Source of the DNA: Thermoprotei archaeon | GTDB taxonomy: Archaea; Thermoproteota; Thermoprotei_A; Sulfolobales; Ignisphaeraceae | Reading direction: 5' to 3' | Length of the DNA stretch: 15,795 bases | Assembly: GCA_003661775.1 (NCBI GenBank) | Contig: QMWT01000015.1 | Coordinates: 1 to 15,795, forward strand | Shown here: positions 13,300-15,795 of the stretch, one piece after another | Layout: each line of letters starts with the position of its first letter | Position numbering within the stretch: the stretch's first letter is position 1 | Program-made: the position numbers and the translations under genes | The notes under the pieces: generated by a model | What the model saw: only the letters and a program-made list of their open reading frames with translations | Database searches by the model: none | What the model was told of the DNA's origin: nothing

Positions 13300-14613
13300 A
13301 TGGTGCAAAGTTTGTCCTCAGAACCTGAGGTTTTCAACGATAGGTTCACAAACGGTATCATAGGGCCCCATACAAAGATGCTGGGGCCTGTTGCTGATGG
13401 CGGAACCATAGTCTTCATAACCACGCCTGGATGCTGGGGCCCCATGATAACACCATCGCTAAGAGGAGGTCACGAAGTGAATGTGCCTGTTGCTGTTGAG
13501 GGTGCGGAGATCGGCGATGCCTTAGCGATACGTGTCAAGAGTATCAGGGTGCGTTCAAAAGCTTCTTCCTCAGGCGTGGATAGACCTATAGAAGGTGCCT
13601 ACGTCGGAGACCCATACGTGGCTAAGAGGTGCCCCCGATGCAGAGAACCGTGGCCTGAGTACACTGTAGAAGGTATAGGCATCGAGGCAGTGAAGTGTAG
13701 AAAATGCGGGGCATCAACATCACCCTTCGATATGGTTCACGGATACACCATGGTTCTAGATGTCGAGTCGGGGATCGGCATTACCGTGGACAGCAGCTGG
13801 GCCGAGAAAATCGCGCGTGAAGCTTGGAGCTGGAGTGCCCTCCCCAGGAATTCTAAGCAGGTTCCTATACTCATAGCTAGGAGGAGCGACCTCGTAGGAG
13901 TTGCGGCTAGGATCAGGCCCTTCCTAGGACAGCTGGGCACGGTGCCCGCCGTCGACATACCCGACTCGCACAACGCCGGCGACTTCGGGTACTTACTCGT
14001 AGACGCCCCGCACCCCTACAGGATCACTAGGGAGCAGTACGAGCACGACCTTACCGATGGGCACCTAGACATAGATTCTGTCAGGGAGGGTGCGGTACTC
14101 ATCGCCCCTGTGAAGATCCGTGGAGGAGGGGTGTACGCAGGTGATGCACACGCTATGCAGGGAGATGGTGAAGTAGCAGGGCACACAACGGATATCTCGG
14201 CCGAGGTCAGGGTGCAGGTGGAGGTAATTAAGAATCTCAAGCTGGAGGGCCCGCTACTACTGCCGCCTGAGGAGGACCTCCCTCCCTTGGCAAAACCTTG
14301 GAGAAAAGACGAGTGGGAGATCGTTAAGAATGTTGCTAAGAGATACGGTATCGAGCCCGAGCCCGTGGCACCGGTACAAGTGATAGGTTCTGGCCCCAAC
14401 ATGAATGAGGCAGCTAGGAGAGGTTTTATGAGAGCAGCAAAACTCTTGGGTATGAGCTACGAAGAGGTGCTGAACAGGGTTACCATCACCGGCGCTGTTG
14501 AGATAGGGAGGCTCCCGGGAATAGTGCAGATATCCATGCAGGTGCCTATCAGGATCTTGGAGAGGCTTGACGTGGCCGATATCGTTGTTAAGCACTATAA
14601 CCTACCTTACTGA
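13300..14613 (+). CDS. acetamidase/formamidase-family protein with inserted zinc ribbon
   Basis: This 437-residue cytoplasmic protein belongs to the FmdA/AmdA acetamidase-formamidase family (COG2421), which hydrolyses short aliphatic amides to ammonia and carboxylate. Family hallmarks are TKMLGPVADGGTIVF near the start (25-39), PGCWGPMITP (43-52), GDAHAMQGDGEVAG (281-294) and the C-terminal MNEAARRGFMRAAKLLG (368-384). Residues 109-138 form a CPRC...CRKC zinc-ribbon (C111, C114, C133, C136) inserted in the N-terminal part. The natural amide is not evident. ATG 13300 is probably the 5' end of the mRNA. Only 24 bases at most separate its stop from the PLP enzyme start, so the two are likely co-transcribed. 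Confidence 0.9.
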   Translation: MVQSLSSEPEVFNDRFTNGIIGPHTKMLGPVADGGTIVFITTPGCWGPMITPSLRGGHEVNVPVAVEGAEIGDALAIRVKSIRVRSKASSSGVDRPIEGAYVGDPYVAKRCPRCREPWPEYTVEGIGIEAVKCRKCGASTSPFDMVHGYTMVLDVESGIGITVDSSWAEKIAREAWSWSALPRNSKQVPILIARRSDLVGVAARIRPFLGQLGTVPAVDIPDSHNAGDFGYLLVDAPHPYRITREQYEHDLTDGHLDIDSVREGAVLIAPVKIRGGGVYAGDAHAMQGDGEVAGHTTDISAEVRVQVEVIKNLKLEGPLLLPPEEDLPPLAKPWRKDEWEIVKNVAKRYGIEPEPVAPVQVIGSGPNMNEAARRGFMRAAKLLGMSYEEVLNRVTITGAVEIGRLPGIVQISMQVPIRILERLDVADIVVKHYNLPY

Positions 14614-14637
14614 AGTCTTATAGTCGGGGTGGTGCTC

Positions 14638-15612
14638 TTGGATAAGCCGGGACCCATCCCTACACTACGCGATGTATACAGAGCGAGGAAGATTATATCG
14701 CGCTACCTGCCGCGAACACCGCTGGTCTACGCTGGCAAACTTTCAAAGATGCTGGGAACAGACATCTATCTTAAGCTTGAGACCGTGTTGCCAACAAAAG
14801 CCTTCAAGGTTCGCGGAGGGGTGCACTTCGTCTACATGAAGCAGGAAGAGGCTGTGAAATACGGCCTCGTTACGGCATCCACTGGCAACCATGGACAATC
14901 GATAGCCTACGCAGCATCGCTCTTCGGGGCCCAGGCAACAATAGTTGTACCCCGCGGCGTGCCGAAGGTAAAGATAGAGGCGTTGAAAGACCTCGGAGCA
15001 AGGGTCGTGGAGTACGGAAGCATCTTTGAGGAAGCGCGTGAATACGCTGAGAAACTTGCTAAAGAGAAAGGTATGCTGTATGTACACCCCGCAAACGAAC
15101 CCCTATTATACCCTGGCGTAGCCACTATGCACCTAGAGAATATTGAGGATCTGCCCGACCTCGATGTGATAGTGAACCCCATCGGTGGGGGCTCGGGCGC
15201 TTCGGGGGCCGTGATTGTGGCCAAGAGCGCCGATCCGCGTATAGAGGTTATAGGAGTTCAAGCAGAGGGTGCAAAGAGCTTCTACTTATCGTGGAAGAGC
15301 GGTAGGCTGGTATCTACAGGGAAGGCCGATACCATAGCTGAGGGGCTGGCCACGGCACAGACGTATCAGTACCCCTTCACGATATTGAAGGATAGGATAG
15401 ACGATATAGTCCTCGTGAACGACGATGAGATCCTCAGAGCCGTGAAACTACTCTTAGAGATGGAGAGAGTTGTCGCTGAGCCTTCAGGCGCAGCAGCGCT
15501 GGCAGCGGCTATGAAGATCAGGGATAGGCTCAGAGGTAAGAAAGTGGTGGTGATGGTTACGGGAGCGAATATAGATCCAGAGCTTCTCAGCAAGATCCTC
15601 AGCCAGAAGTAA
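14638..15612 (+). CDS. threonine-dehydratase-like PLP enzyme (fold type II, no ACT domain)
   Basis: The protein is a fold-type II PLP ammonia-lyase or racemase relative of about 324 residues, the size of catabolic threonine/serine dehydratases or EutB-like enzymes. Counting from the longest start (GTG 14629), the PLP lysine is K60 in TKAFKVRGG, the substrate loop is STGNHGQS (84-91), the phosphate-binding loop is GGGSG (186-190), and TGANI (311-315) replaces the usual SGGN near the pyridine nitrogen. There is no C-terminal ACT regulatory domain, so feedback control by isoleucine is not expected. TTG 14638 is chosen because GGGGTGG (14626-14632) is spaced five bases from it; GTG 14629 has no upstream match. 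It follows the acetamidase gene in a probable operon, suggesting release of ammonia from both substrates. Exact substrate is not determinable. Confidence 0.9.
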   Translation: MDKPGPIPTLRDVYRARKIISRYLPRTPLVYAGKLSKMLGTDIYLKLETVLPTKAFKVRGGVHFVYMKQEEAVKYGLVTASTGNHGQSIAYAASLFGAQATIVVPRGVPKVKIEALKDLGARVVEYGSIFEEAREYAEKLAKEKGMLYVHPANEPLLYPGVATMHLENIEDLPDLDVIVNPIGGGSGASGAVIVAKSADPRIEVIGVQAEGAKSFYLSWKSGRLVSTGKADTIAEGLATAQTYQYPFTILKDRIDDIVLVNDDEILRAVKLLLEMERVVAEPSGAAALAAAMKIRDRLRGKKVVVMVTGANIDPELLSKILSQK

Positions 15613-15618
15613 TTTTTC
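15613..15618 (+). terminator. T-run terminator after the PLP enzyme
   Basis: TTTTTC directly follows the TAA stop codon and is the only T-run before the next candidate promoter. Confidence 0.5.
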
Positions 15619-15693
15619 TGTTTAGCATTCTTGCTAGGTAACGATCCTCTACCTTGAGGTAATGTTAATGAGCAGTGTAACAAACATCTCCTC

Positions 15694-15795
15694 TTGATCT
15701 CATCGTTCTTCCTAACTCTAGTACTACTGGCGATCTCTAGCAGCATATGTCCACTAATGCTCGCCCTGGACGTGATCGTTCAGCCTATTACCGCA
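15694..15795 (+). CDS. possible start of a secreted or membrane protein (cut by window end)
   Basis: An open frame from TTG 15694 runs off the window (34 codons). It begins MISSFFLTLVLLAISSS and continues hydrophobic, like a signal peptide or first membrane helix. Codon choice (CTA, ATA, AGC) suits the genome. A TATA-like TGTTAATGA (15663-15671) would place transcription at the TTG. No function can be given. Confidence 0.4.
   Translation, partial: MISSFFLTLVLLAISSSICPLMLALDVIVQPITA

Noticed and set aside
14016..14402. 128-codon minus-strand frame in the acetamidase gene
   Set aside because: Ser/Pro-rich shadow of a strongly conserved gene; no family resemblance.
3800..15645. 13-base inverted match TCGTTACCTAGCA (near 3800) and its complement near 15640
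   Set aside because: A few 13-base matches are expected by chance in a window this size, and the flanks diverge.
15366..15746. 126-codon minus-strand frame across the end of the PLP enzyme
   Set aside because: Mostly antisense to a conserved gene, low-complexity, no promoter or ribosome-binding site.
1..15795. tRNA, rRNA or CRISPR array
   Set aside because: I saw no cloverleaf with a T-loop motif, no rRNA-like tract and no regularly spaced repeats on either strand.

Overview
The window looks like part of the chromosome of a hyperthermophilic crenarchaeon (Thermoproteota; Desulfurococcales-like is my best guess, by inference). Coding regions favour AGG arginine and ATA isoleucine codons and often start with TTG or GTG. 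Archaeal TATA boxes lie about 25-40 bases before starts, giving leaderless or nearly leaderless transcripts. There is a C/D-box guide RNA, and the transporter binding protein is held by a C-terminal membrane anchor on a Thr/Pro stalk, as in archaea.

Layout. 104-908: a small one-cluster ferredoxin (+) and, convergent to it, a clan AA aspartic-protease-like protein whose active Asp is Asn (-). 946-2267: an unstudied protein with a PD-(D/E)XK nuclease signature and a ribbon-helix-helix-like tail; a well-formed C/D-box sRNA overlaps its 3' end. 2268-2629: no gene, ending in a promoter and a leader hairpin that covers the ribosome-binding site of the next gene. 2630-3751: a xylose-isomerase-type TIM-barrel sugar isomerase or epimerase. 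4012-5196 (-): an M24 'pita-bread' hydrolase that has lost most metal ligands and resembles creatinase and ectoine hydrolase. 5322-9105 (+): a peptide-type ABC importer operon with a binding protein and two permeases but no ATPase. 9224-10567 (-): an M14/AstE-like protein with an altered zinc site. 10635-11720 (-): an unrecognised membrane-anchored extracytoplasmic protein. 11755-13230 (-): an in-frame chimera of the N-terminal half of a radical SAM protein (SPL/COG1533 type) and a TnpB lacking its N-terminus. 13300-15612 (+): an acetamidase/formamidase-family protein followed by a threonine-dehydratase-like PLP enzyme. 15694-end: the possible start of a secreted protein.

The two most striking items are the transporter binding protein, whose sequence reads as a circular permutation of the SBP_bac_5 fold (canonical C-terminal part placed between signal peptide and canonical N-terminal part), and the radical SAM-TnpB chimera. 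The mix of peptide uptake, creatinase-like M24, AstE/M14-like protein, amidase and PLP ammonia-lyase suggests uptake and breakdown of peptides, amides or N-acylated amino compounds. It partly recalls bacterial ectoine-degradation clusters, but the genes sit on both strands under several promoters, so a common pathway is only a hypothesis.
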